This document shows positions 39,123 through 51,600 of a stretch of 64,000 nt of DNA, one piece after another. Made by a program: the position numbers and the translations under genes. The notes beneath the pieces were generated by a model, which was given only the letters and a program-made list of their open reading frames with translations, ran no database searches and was not told where the DNA came from. Positions within the stretch are counted from its first letter, which is position 1; every line of letters begins with the position of its first letter. The DNA comes from Tetrahymena thermophila SB210. Taxonomy: Eukaryota; Ciliophora; Oligohymenophorea; Hymenostomatida; Tetrahymenidae. The stretch covers positions 248,001-312,000 of the forward strand of contig NW_002476365.1 of the NCBI RefSeq assembly GCF_000189635.1, read 5' to 3'.

Positions 39123-40694
39123 AAATGAAGAAATGTATAAAATATTTTAAATTGAGAAATCCACTAAATATATAAAATAATAAATAAATCAAAAATCAAA
39201 TATTTTGGAAAAAATAAAAATTAAAAAATTATAATTATATTTTTTTACTAGTTATTTTAGTGTCTTTGCTCATTATATATTTATTATAAAATTAAAATAA
39301 TATTTTATAAATAAAGAAATATTTCATATAAGCTAGAGATATTTTTTCAGATTAAATAATTAGAAAAAGCTATGTAAATTTCTAGTATATCACATAAAGT
39401 TGTTTAGTTTTCTATTTTGTTTATAAATATTTTAAGAAAATATTGAAGTAAAGAGTTAAATAAATATTATATCAAAACATGATTTAAAATATCTTAAATT
39501 TCAACAAATAAGATATTATACTTTTGAAGATAGAATTTAAAGTGAAATTAGAAAAATATTAACTACTAAAATCTATTTGTATATACTTTAAGAAAATACC
39601 GAAGAAAAAGAGATTACAATTCCATCAAAGTTAATTAATTAACATGAACAAAAAAATTTTTTTAATTAGATGAAAATGTTTATCATAGTTTTAGAATGAT
39701 ATAAAAATATTAACAAAAATAAAACAAATTTTTTTAATTGTAACTTCAATTTAAATAAAATTTAAATATAACTGATGAATTTTTTAATTTTTATTGAGTT
39801 TTCTACCTAAATAATTTTTTTTCATAAAAATTTTTAAAAGACTTCGTTCTTTGCTTCTCCTTTTAGATGAGTTAGAAGAGATGAGTTTTTACGGTAATTA
39901 TTTTTGTAAATTTTTGTAAAAATCAATCTTTATTTTTGGAATATAAAATTAATGAGTATCTTATAAATAGTTTTTAGAAAAATTAAAGTTTTATATTTTT
40001 CATTATGAAAGTTGTTAATTACATATTTATGAAATATTATTTAGTATCATGAATTGTTAATTTTTATATTAAATACTTATTTTTATACTTTGAACTTGTT
40101 ACACTTATTAATGTAAATTAAATTAAACAGAAAAATGCAGAATATGAATATAAATTTAAACTGATTAAAAATAAAACTATAAGATTTATTTATCTATTTA
40201 TTTTTTAGCTATCAAAAGAATTGTTTTTATTTTCAAATAATTTAATTATATAAAAAAAAATTTTTTTCAATAAAAATAGTGTTTTTTACTTTTTACATAT
40301 TTGGTTAAATTATCCTTCTAAATTACTATAAAATTAATTAAAGCCTTATTAATAATTTAAATGTAAAATATTAAATGTAAAACATGAATGATTTTTAATT
40401 CTAAATTATGAATAAAAGTTTTTCAAATAAAATGAAGATTTATGAGAATGTTCTTTACAATTTTCAATATGGTTAATATTTATATGAAATTGAATAACAA
40501 ATGATGGATTTGCTTTTGAGTAATCCTTCCCTTTTAGATAATTAAATAAAAATCAGAAATTGTTAAATTGTTAAATAATTAATTTAGAATACTTAATTAA
40601 AATAAATTACTGAAAAACAAAATAGTTTGGATCTTAGTTTCAAAATTTAACTTGTCTGAAGCTGCCATTTCAACTTTAAAAACTCAAATTAAAC
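39123..40694. other. Intergenic region and leader of the ion-channel gene
   Basis: A/T-rich. A 76-codon ATG-to-TGA frame at 40432-40659 lies in a different frame and ends 35 nt before the channel ATG. It could be an upstream ORF in the leader or chance. Nothing else is supported. Confidence 0.4.
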
Positions 40695-43600
40695 ATGTAT
40701 AACTTTAAAGTGAATGATCCAGTAGTGGCAGAATAAGCTGAAATGAGCTTGGATAATTCCAAAGAGTTTTCATAATTTTACTTGAAAAACGATTTTTAAG
40801 AGTAAGAGGACTATAGAATTCGTAAGGGAGACTATAAGCGCAGCAAATTGTTTCAGGCTAATGAAATGGTTTAGCCTTAAAGCGTTAATATTTCTATAGT
40901 AGAGGAGAATCAAACTATATTAACAGTAGATGGTAACGAACTATAGCCATAAGATGTGAGTTGCAAGCAAATCAAGCAAAAAAAATAAGAAAATTTAAAT
41001 ATTGTTTCAAAAGAGTTTGTGAGTAAAGAGGGAATACCAAATACACCAAACATACATTATATATCACCAAATATAATTCCCTTATCTAAAGTCTAGAATT
41101 ATGAGACAACTGTTTAAACAAAAGCGACATTTAATAATTATAGAAACAGCTTAAATTCATCTAAGCTAGGCATTCAATCATCTCCAAATAAATAAAGTGT
41201 TCGGAATACGGAAAAACAAATTAACAAGTATAATGGATAATTGATATAAGATAAATCTTCTTTTTCCCCTTTAAATTCTGCTTTAGTGTAAAGAATGATG
41301 GTAAATTAGAGGCTTTCCTTTTTTAGGATAGTGTTTATAATTAATAGATTTATATTTCACATCAAAAGAGTTTTAATGCTTTTCCACCCAGAGAAATTGA
41401 ATTCCCTTTAATTAAATTTGATTGGCGATTTAGCTTCTCAAAATTATGAATAAGACGAATTTGGTATTCCTTACAGCCCAGAATAAAATTTTTATAAAAA
41501 TTATTTAGAGCAAAAAAGTATAAACAATAATAGCAATAATGAATAGGCAAATTGCTTTTCTTAATATGTAACTAATGTGAATATTTCTCATGAGAAATAA
41601 AAAGAAATTGAAAGACAAAAGATGAAAAAAAGAAAAAGAAAAATATTAAGAAAATTATAAAAGCTTTTTGGCATTAATTTTTTTTCTTAGATTTTATAAA
41701 TGTGCAAGCAAAAGATGAAGAGATTAGCTAAACTTACAATTAATAAAATACCTCTAATAGATTTAAATTCTAATTACTACTATATTTGGCAGACAATAAT
41801 CTTGATTTGTGATTCGATTGTTATGATTTACATCCCATTTTAAATAAGTTTTTAGCCTATTGAAGTTGTTGAAGTCTATTTGTTAAAGGTAAAAAATAAT
41901 TTTTTATTGAGAAATAAATAAATAGAGCTTTGTCCTTAAATTTATTTTTTAAAATTTTAATTTTGATTTCAAAAGCTTCACCTGAAAAAAATTGATGATT
42001 TCAATTTGAATTATTCGAATAAGAATTTTTAGTTTATAAATATCAAATTTTTGATTTAATCATTTACAAAAGTGTAAGTAAAGCCTTATTAAATAAAATT
42101 ACTAATAATATAGGTAGTTCTTCCAATAGTTTACTTCATGAATCTGTTTATTAATTTGAATGTATCCGCTTACGATAAAGGAATCGTAATCACTTCTCGC
42201 TCGAAAATAGTCAAATTGTATTTTACTAATAGCTTCATATTTGATTTTATAGCTATTATCGCCTCATTTTCTCACAGTTTTCTCCTTTTAATTCGATATT
42301 TTTACTCCAACTCTTTGATTGAGTAGCTCAAATCATACTTCATCCTTAATTCAAATTTAAGTGCTGTCATTTAACTTACCTCTCTGGTTATAAAAATATT
42401 TGCTTTTTCACATATTTTTAGTTGCTTTTGGCATGCAATAGGCTAGTACTATTACTTTCAAAAAATTGGGTAATTTATAAAAATTGTAAAAAATTCCTTT
42501 TCTATTTTATTTTATGTCAGATATTTACTAATTTTAATTTGGTATTAGATAATTTTTTTTGAGGTTACAAATTCACCTAAATTTGATTAAGTAATAAAAG
42601 ATCGAATAATATCAAATTATTGATCAAATTGTCAAAAATTTTGATTTATAATCAATTTATTTAAAAAGAATGATAAATAATTCTACCCGATTGCTTTAAA
42701 AAGTTTATAAAATTTTTATTTTTAAAAATTAGATGGATATACGAGCTTGGATTTTCAAATGAAGATTCATATAAAATCTACATTGTTTGCTTTTACTATG
42801 CTGTAGTCACTATGAGCACTATTGGATATGGAGATATTTATGCTAAAACTACTGGGGAGATGCTTTTCATGATATTTGCAATATTAATATCTAGTTGCTT
42901 ATTCGGATACACAATAAATTAAATAGGTAACAATAAGTTAATTAATTAATGAGCATTTTTTGTTTTGTTTTGTTTCTGATAGCTTTTGTAACCAAAATTA
43001 ATCAATTACATATATTAAATTTTTCATTTGCAATTATAAAAATAATGAACGAAAAGCTTTTTTTATTTTGAATCTATCATATTAAAATCATTATACTCAA
43101 GATCATATACTTTAAAATTAGGGACAATAATTACAGAACTTAGATATAAGCATGAAATTTGCTCTAAAAAGTAAGCTAAACTGGAAGAATATTTAAGTAG
43201 ACATCAAGTAGATGCAGGATTAAGGAGCAAAGCCAGAAAATATATTTAATATATTTATTAATAAGAAAATATTATGAATAAGGATGGTTAAGAAAACCTT
43301 AAGCATTTAAACTCTTATCTAAAACAAGAGATTTAAAAGGATATTAAAACAAAGGCATTTAGTAAAACAAAGTAAATATTCTAATGTATCTCAAGAAATC
43401 CTAAGTTTTTAGATAGAGTCGTCTCAATAATAAAGGAATAGTAATACGGACCTGAAGAATTGATTAACTTACCAAATTAGAATTGTAATCCTTCTCTGCA
43501 CATAATCCAGTATGGCGAAGTTGAAATATTTATTAAATCTAGAGAGAGTAATTTACCTTTTAAGACAATACAAGTAAAACGCATTTATTTAACTTTAAGT

Positions 43601-45555
43601 TATAATTTTAGATTTCAGTAAATCTGAAACAAATTTTAAAAATCAAGTTTCTTAAGGCTGGGAGTGTATTTGGCTAACAAGAGTTTTTCACTAATAACTA
43701 AATAAACTATTTATAGGCAAGATCAGTGGGAATATCTTACATATCTTTTATACAACTTTAAGATTTTGAATCTATTTTAGACTAATTTCCTGAAGAAAAA
43801 GAAAAGTTCTTCATGATAAGAGACTAGGTGCTTATAAATAAATAGAATTTTCTCATTTAAGATAGTTGTATTTCTTGCAAATCAGACAATCATAATCTTT
43901 AAAATTGCCCTTATATTTTTTATTTTCCTATTATTAATGATGGCAAAAAAATATAATAGATTGTAAACTAAATTAATAATTAAGACTAAAGTCTTTTTAA
44001 ATAGTAATTTAGGTAGAGGCAAAAAGTGAATGTCTTTAAAAATTTAAATTTACTTTAATCCTAAATAAATTAGTATTAAGTTAATTAGGATGAATTCATT
44101 AACATTTTCTATGGATAGTTAGATGAACAAGATCACATCGATGGTAGACTTTTATATTTAAATATATTAATTTTTTTTATGTTATAAAATAATAAATTAG
44201 ATTAAGATCAAAGCCTGTGTTAAATGAGACCAGAATTCGAAGATACAGATTCAATGTCTTAAGATTAAAATAAAGAAAATATTAATCTTAGCAGAATTAG
44301 AAGTCACTCTAATATTTCTCTAAAAAACAATAACTCATATAAATTTCCATTACAAAATTAAGTTGTATTTAATGATTTGGATTCTTAAAAATTACGTAAT
44401 AGTCATTAAAATAGCTAAATTCTGACTATTGATAAAGAAATGTCTCACAGAAAAGGTTCTAATAGCTATTCTTCAAAAAAAGGAAGTAAAAAATCAAAAC
44501 AATTTTAAGAAAATGACAGAATATTAACTTAATCTTCTCAGATTGCTTGTGAAAATAAATTTGATTAAAAGCCATCAGATATTTTAATTAAGAATATAAA
44601 GAGTGAGATGTTCAACGAAGATATAATTTAGTAGTAAGCTAAACAACCTATTCAAACAGATATTTTAAAAAGAAGTTTTACTACCAAAGGAACAGATGAA
44701 GTGGAAATGAAAAAAACTATTTCACGAAAAAAGAGAAAATCTTTTACTCAAGTAAATTAAAAGAAACTATAAAAAGAAGAAGAGGAAAATGAGGAATTTT
44801 GTTTAAAAGATTAGGTAGTATTTAGAGAATAACTCAACTAAAATAATACATCAGAAACAAATATATTTACCAATAATCATACCCATTTTTCTAAGAATTT
44901 TACAAATCAGTATTAGAATAAAATTCTTTCGAATAATGCTGCACTGTAGTCAGATAAATAAATATAGAATTCATCCTAAATTAATATTCTTGGAGGAGTT
45001 AATTCAAACTTATTCCCAACTATAAATTTATAGCCTCTTTTGTATTAAAATTCAAATAGTTTAAGCTCCAAAAATCATTCAAATATTTAGCCTCATAAAA
45101 CACAAATTTCTCAATCTTCAAACCATACAATCTACAAATAAAAAATACAGAATCCTGTAATATAAATTCTGCCAAGTTTAATAAGCTAATTAAATTAAAT
45201 TTTTGTATAGAACTAAAATTAAAATAACATTAATATGAACCAAGTAAATAAAAACAGTATTGATCAAAATATATCAAACGAAGAAATATAAACTATTTTA
45301 GGAAGAAATATTAACAATTAAAATAAACAATACTTAAAACCTAATTAGTTTACTGATGGAAATATCATACCTTTAAATCTAGATATCTTAAAAAATTACC
45401 AATTTTATCTTCCTCACAACAATTTCGATAAGATGTCTCATTCTTATAATTAAAAGTTGAAAAATAAGCTATAAATTTAAAAAAAAGTCTCTCCTAAAAA
45501 AATTAGAAGATCTAAAAATGAAATAACCTTAATATAAGATATTCAATTGAATTGA
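40695..45555 (+). CDS. Potassium channel, six-transmembrane type with a cyclic-nucleotide-binding-like domain (EAG/CNG-related)
   Basis: ATG 40695 begins a ~330-residue polar cytoplasmic N-terminus, followed by S1 (YYIWQTIILICDSIVMIYI) and further hydrophobic segments through 42.4 kb. The pore exon reads YYAVVTMSTIGYGDIYAKTT, with a potassium selectivity filter (T-IGYGD), then S6. After it come a C-linker (KLEEYLSRHQVDAGLRSKAR) and a cNMP-binding-like fold (IIQYGEVEIF, then FLKAGSVFGQQEFFT and ARSVGIS). A Cys/His motif typical of ciliate members closes the domain (CISCKSDNHNLQNCP). The last third is an Asn/Ser/Gln-rich tail ending at TGA 45553-45555. The S4 region has few regularly spaced Arg/Lys, so classical voltage gating is doubtful (inference). 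The phosphate-binding cassette is degenerate, so nucleotide binding is uncertain. Ciliates carry many such channels in plasma and ciliary membranes. Confidence 0.92.
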
Positions 45556-46531
45556 TTCTTTATCCAAAATACCATAAATTAGTAATGATATTTTACCTAT
45601 GTAAATAAATTTGTTGCTTAAAAAAATTACAAATAAAAGCTAATTAACTTTAAATTTAGGTTTTTAATTTATAAAAATAATTATTTTAATATATTTAGAA
45701 AAGCTAAAAAGTGATAAAATTATAAAATTTAAAATTTCAAATAATTTTATTATTTTGATATTCAATTTAATTATTGAATTAAATATTTTTGTTGCTGTTT
45801 TCTATAATTTTTTCTGTAAAATAGATTTAAACAATATTCCAAATTACCCAAAGTATTAAGTTATGTAAATATATTTATTGTTTTAAATTGTTTCAAATTA
45901 TAAATCATTATAAATCTACATTTTTTATTATTTTTATAAAAAATTAGTAAACATTTATTAGAGACTGTAAGTAGAATAATAATTTTAATGAGAGTATCAG
46001 AATTTATTTCTTTTTTCTTAATATTCTAACTTTTTCATTCAATTTTAAGTAGATTTTTTAGATAAAATCTTTAAGGCTACAAATTTTAATTGTAAAAAAT
46101 ATTTAGAACATCAAAAATGAATAAATATAAATTTAATATAATTGATTTGAAATCAAGCTGATAAATATTCATAAAAAAATATTTAATTTGATTGAAAATT
46201 TAAAATATCTTTCTCTTAGTTATTCATCTAATAATATAAATATTATTTTAATTTTTTTCCAAAACATTATTAATTAGTTAATAATAAGTAAATATATTTA
46301 TTGTTTTAAAAAATATTCAAATTATAGTTCATAATAAATCAAAATTATTAGCTATTCTAATAATTTTACATTTTTTTACATTTAAAAAATAAATAAAAAT
46401 TAGGAAATAGAATAAATATCAACAAATTCAATAAAATTTTATTTTTAAATTTACAAAAAAAAATAAGTCATAATATTTTTAGTTAAATTTTCCAGTAATT
46501 TAGTACTAATACAAAACTTATATAAAGTATC
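45556..46531. other. Convergent intergenic region
   Basis: Separates the 3' ends of the channel gene (+) and the SNARE gene (-). Nearly pure A/T with short internal similarities ('taaatatatttattgtttta' occurs twice, at about 45865 and 46288). No gene is supported. Confidence 0.5.
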
Positions 46532-47382
46532 TCATTTGAAAAAATAAGCAATTTTATCAAATATTACATAAAAGAAAAGTATAGCTAATAAGAATAGAAT
46601 GAAGTATATAAAATACTTGGTTAAATATCTTTTTGCTTGTAATATGTTAATCAATTTACTTGATTGTTTAATATCAGATTCAATCACTTTTTACTATTGA
46701 TTAAGAGTATCTAATTTATTATTTTATTCGTAAATATTCTTTTACATTTGATTTTATAGTTAATCCATAAAGAAAACATCTTATTTTGCTTATATTAATT
46801 TCAGATTTCCAGCAAAAAAATTATTATAACTTTCATAATTCTACTAATTTTATTAAATGTTAAAAATAATTATTATATATTTATTGTTATTTTTTTAATT
46901 ACTTCGCTTCCATATTATAGCTCTATATCGTTTATAAACTAATCAAGTCCTTAAATTTAATTAGGACAGTGCTTTTGATTTAAAACCAACATCTCTTGAT
47001 ACTTTGCCTATTGTTATTTTAAGTCCATTTAATGCATCTATATCTATTTATTAATTATTTTTATTTGTATATTGTTTGTTCAAGGATTGATTTTTACCTC
47101 TCTTTTTGCTTAATTTATATTTTGGCTATTACTCAAACATTCTAAATCCATTTCTTTAAGCAGGTTTTAAGCATAAGTAAAATCTTACTTCAACTTTTAA
47201 AGTTTATCTTTTATTTTATATATTTTTATAATGGATGCTTATCAATATTAATTATGAATTAAATAAATACCTTTATTCACATTTCCTACTGATTATTTAA
47301 TACTTTTGTCAATTTACTACAAAGTGTCGATGTATTAATTTTATAATGATCTAAAGTTTTCATTCTTTTTACTCAAATTCAT
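46532..47382 (-). CDS. Qb-SNARE of the Vti1/NPSN type, tail-anchored, 224 aa
   Basis: The four-exon minus-strand model is 47271-47382, 47098-47207, 46903-47043 and 46532-46843. All phases agree, introns are 63, 54 and 59 nt, and the stop is TGA 46534-46532. Residues 1-120 form a charged helical N-terminal domain (KLQKLKQDFTYAQNLLKEMD) like the three-helix bundle of Vti1. The SNARE motif lies at about 143-193 (YEQNNKLDTLNQQQKVIESD). The hydrophobic anchor at 197-216 (YFIYFILFLLAILFFYVIF) is followed by nine residues. Aligning with the Vti1b pattern LGEQRDQL places the ionic-layer Gln at residue 161, encoded by TAA. Vti1-type SNAREs act in Golgi/endosome fusion. Length, domain order and anchor all fit; whether it is Vti1 or the NPSN group is open. 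Standard-code ORF calling finds nothing here. Confidence 0.88.
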
Positions 47383-48625
47383 TTTATTTATCTCAATCTT
47401 TTTTAATTGTTCTATTTTTACTATTCGGTATATATTTAATTATTTCTTAAAAACAATATTAAATTTTGAATTTAAAAAATTTCTAGTAAATCAGAAAATA
47501 ACAGTAAAATTTATTACCAAATATCTTAAATTTTCTATTTTAATTCAAACCTTGTTTAATATGAAATTTTTCATATTCTCACAATATTACATTTAATATT
47601 TTTTAAAATTTAAAACACAATTGAAAATTAAATTTACATTTCTTAAAAAAAAGTATCAAGAATATTTTAATACTTTGAAAGTAATAAATGAAAATTAATT
47701 TAATCTACAACTATTTTATTTTGATATTACAAATAATAAATATTTAAAATAAGCTAATTTTTATCTTTTTTATGTGAGCGTTAAAAATGCTTTTAAATAA
47801 ATAATTAATTATCATAAAAATTTTAAAGAAAAGATTAATTTTAAAAAATTTTGAAAATTTTCTTTTAATTAAATTTAGTTTCTGCTAAAAAATTAACTAA
47901 TTTAAATTCATATTAATATTTTTAAAAAAAATTGTTTATTTTACTCTAAAATTAATATAAAACTATTAAATTTTTTGAAAATATTGTTTATTAAGTAAAT
48001 TTTCAACATATTTCTAATTATCAAACAGATATTTAACTTATCATAATTATTTAGGATAAATTGTTTATTTGAAAATAAAAACTATAAAATTTCCTTAATT
48101 AGTTTTGAATAAAAATAAAAAATTTAATAATACTAATATTGAATTCTTTATCTTATTGTTATATTTCTTTTAATATCAATAAATGAAGAATTTTAAATTT
48201 AATCTAATTTTGAAAAAGAATAAGAAATTTATTTGAATGGTCCAGAAAGAATATGTAAAATAATTGATAAATATAAAGTTTGTTTGTTATATATAAATAC
48301 AAACTATTAAGAATAATAATCAAAATTATTATTTTTAATAAATATTTATTTATTAATTAATTGAGTTATCTTTAATTATTAATTTTTGTATATAATTATT
48401 ATTCAATCCTTAAATTAGCAAAATAATGAAATGGATGAATTTTTATTTATTTTTTATTCACAGAGTTGTTTGTTTTTTAATTATATTTTTTATTTACTTT
48501 GAGGATTTGAATTTCAAAATAATATATTATAAGATATTAATTTAATTATTATTTATTATTTATTTAATTAATTAATTATTTAGGCAATCGATCATTCAAG
48601 CAAGCAAGCTATGTTACTTATCAAT
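47383..48625. other. Intergenic region between two minus-strand genes
   Basis: Nearly pure A/T. It should hold the SNARE promoter and the 3' UTR of the N/S/Q-rich gene. No elements are recognised. Confidence 0.5.
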
Positions 48626-51600
48626 TCATTTATTTTCGCCAATTTTGTTAATCTTTGAATATTCTAAGAAGGCTTTTTTGAATATAATTAAGTATTAATA
48701 TTAAATTTTAATTTATTTATATGTTTTACTAATTTTTGTTTGCTTCTTGGAAGAGTTGCTTCCGCCTGGAGTAAAGCAAAGAGGTCTAAAGGATCTTGAA
48801 TTTCCAAATTCGTCTATGTTATTAAGTTAACCACTACTCTCTCTTCTTTAAATTAAATATGATGGAGGTTTACTTTCTTCTTATGAGGTGGTATTTTTAT
48901 TTTTCAAACTAGAATTATCACTATTCAATGATGTTTCATCTATTATTAATTTCATAAATAAATTAAATATCAACACAAATTTTAATTTTTACTCTAATTT
49001 GATTTTTCTTCAAGTGTCCAACTTGTGTTGGATGCATTTTTATTCTTATATTGTTAATAATATGTGGGATCTTTTTGGATATTAGGGAATTTTTTGATTG
49101 AGTCAAAGTAAGGCTCTTTCTTTAAGTTAACTCTTAACTAACTACGAGGTAACTTACTAGAAATTGGACTTCTTGACGTTGATCTATCTTCTGGTTCAAA
49201 GTTATAAACTTCTTCAATTTTATCTTTAAATGAGATTCTTCTTTGAGATTTCTAATTTTTTTGATTTTTATTAATATATTTATTATGATAAAATTATATT
49301 TAAATTACCTTTACAGAGCTAGCTTTTGCTAAAGCTGAACTTGTTGGAGAGCCCATAAGTGATTTCTTTAAAATAGTTTTGGATTAATTGATAGAAGATC
49401 TTTTATGAGAAACGATGCTAACAGTTATTTCACACCCGTCCTCATCTTCTACCTAAATACTAGAAGATATTACTTTAGAAAGTTGTTGATGGCTTTGAGA
49501 TTTGGAAAATGAGTTGTTTGTATGAGCTTCATTATTAATAGAAGTTGATGAGTTAGCTGAGAAAGTGAATTCTTTCATAGGATATGAGTTTTTATTTTGT
49601 ATTTCAATATCAATACTTGTATTTTTGCACAATTAAATGTTTGGAGTTGTTTGAGAATGCAATAATGATGAAGTCTACTATTATGCTTATTTACTTTCTC
49701 CGATAATCAAATCTGATGATGTCTATTCACTTGCACTTTCTTCTTCCTAACTTGAGCGTTTGCTACCGAATTCCTAAAACTGATAATCAGTATCAATTTC
49801 TTATTTTAGGTTTCTACAGATGCCAATATCTTCAGTATTTGATTCATTTTTAATGTTAAATGTAAATTGCTGTCTTTTCTTTTGAGATGATTCAGAATTA
49901 TCATTAAAAAGTACAGTAGATGAAGGAGTATCTTCTTCGCTTGAAATTTATTTCTTTTTATCTTGAATCTCACTGATTATTGTTTAGCTTTCGAAATTAC
50001 TTATGTAAGTATTTTCGTTTTAAGATTCCTTTGTTTGTTGAGGATTAGGTTTTATAGAATTGGGATCTGCTTACTGCTGATTAGGGGAATTCTTTTTAAT
50101 TTTTTCAGGAGTGGAGTTTACTTGAGAGCTAGGAATTTCTTTGTTATTGCTAATTAATTGATTACTCTCTAAATTTTCTCCAATATTGAGGATGGCATCG
50201 TCATCATCATCAATAGGATTTCTCAAAATACGACTGTTGTTTTCAGATCTTTTTTCATCCTAATCACTAATATTTTTATTGTTTGAGTTGTTGTTACTTG
50301 ATTTTGAGTGACTGCTGCTGTAACTGTATTTAGAAATATTGCCATTGCTCAAGTCATTTTTCTTATTTTGGATGATAACGCTATCTTCGATTAATTTTTG
50401 AGTGCTTTCATAAAAGTTGGATCTTGAAGATAGATAAAATGTTGATGATGTAGGTTAGGTATTTTATTTAAAGCTTGATACTGAAGAGTTTTCCTCTTTT
50501 TCATTATTTTATGCACCTTTTTTATCAGCATCCTTTTGATGACTCTGAGTTTCATGTGCAAGTGGTACGTAATACAAATCTTTATTAATAACAAATTTAT
50601 CTTGAGTTGGTGTTGTTCTATTATAGAAGTTTTGCTATGAAGACTAGTCTAGAGCGCTATCTATAACTAAAGTTTTAGGTGCTTCTTTCTTTGGTTCAGT
50701 ATTTGATAAAGGGTGTTTATGTAAGCTATTATTGTGGTTATCCAAAAATGACAATTTTTTGCTCGCACTTGGACGATTAGAGGGAGGATTCTGGAAAGCT
50801 GAGAAATGGGAGTCTTCATTTTCTTGTGTGTTGTTTGTATTTTCGCGAATCTACTCGAGTGGATTTTCTCTACTTGTATGGACTTCATCCTCATTACCTT
50901 CTAATTACTTTTATTTTACTTCTTGAAGCTTATTCATTTGGGCATTATTCAAAGCTATTTTAGATTGAGAAGGAGTGTTTGGTTTAGAAAGTACTTACTA
51001 TATATTATTTTTGCCACTTACTACACTGTTTTGTGAAACATTTAAATCAGCCTCAGTCTACTTAGTAGGAGTTTTCATCTTAGCTTCATACTCTTAGAAG
51101 AGTGTGAGGTTGCTTTTATTCTTAAACAAGGGCTATCTTGGAGTTATATTAGTGTTACTTACAGGAGAAGTTATTTACAATTATTAATTGCGAGGTTAGC
51201 TAGAGTAATTGCTAATATTCAAGTTATTAGGAGTTTAGGAGCTAGTATAGCTTGTGTTGTTGCTGCTTATGTTGCTATTGAAGTTTTTATTATCAAAAAC
51301 TAGGCCTTAGTTTTGGGTTTATTGACTTTTTGTTTCTTCAAATTACTTAAGATAAGTACTAAAACGAATGTTTGTACCATTAAGCAGATTTGAGGCTGAG
51401 CTTGTGTGCTAGTTATTGCTCAAAGATGATACATTGTTTGAGTTAATATTAAATGTATTCTAGTTTTTTCCTTGAGAATATTCATCTATTTTTTTACTTC
51501 TTAAGCTTGTGTTATTCAAATTATTATTGTTAGGGGTGTTAAACATATTTTGCTAGTATCTAGAAGATTTTAAATTTGAACCAGGAGTAGAAACAAAGCT

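Noticed and set aside
40432..40659. 76-codon ATG-to-TGA frame before the channel gene
   Set aside because: Different frame from the channel, low-complexity composition; perhaps a leader ORF but not supportable as a gene.
48888..49085. 65-codon plus-strand ORF
   Set aside because: Antisense to the last intron and flanking exons of the N/S/Q-rich gene, which splice in phase on the minus strand.
50732..50926. 64-codon plus-strand ORF
   Set aside because: Antisense shadow of the N/S/Q-rich gene.
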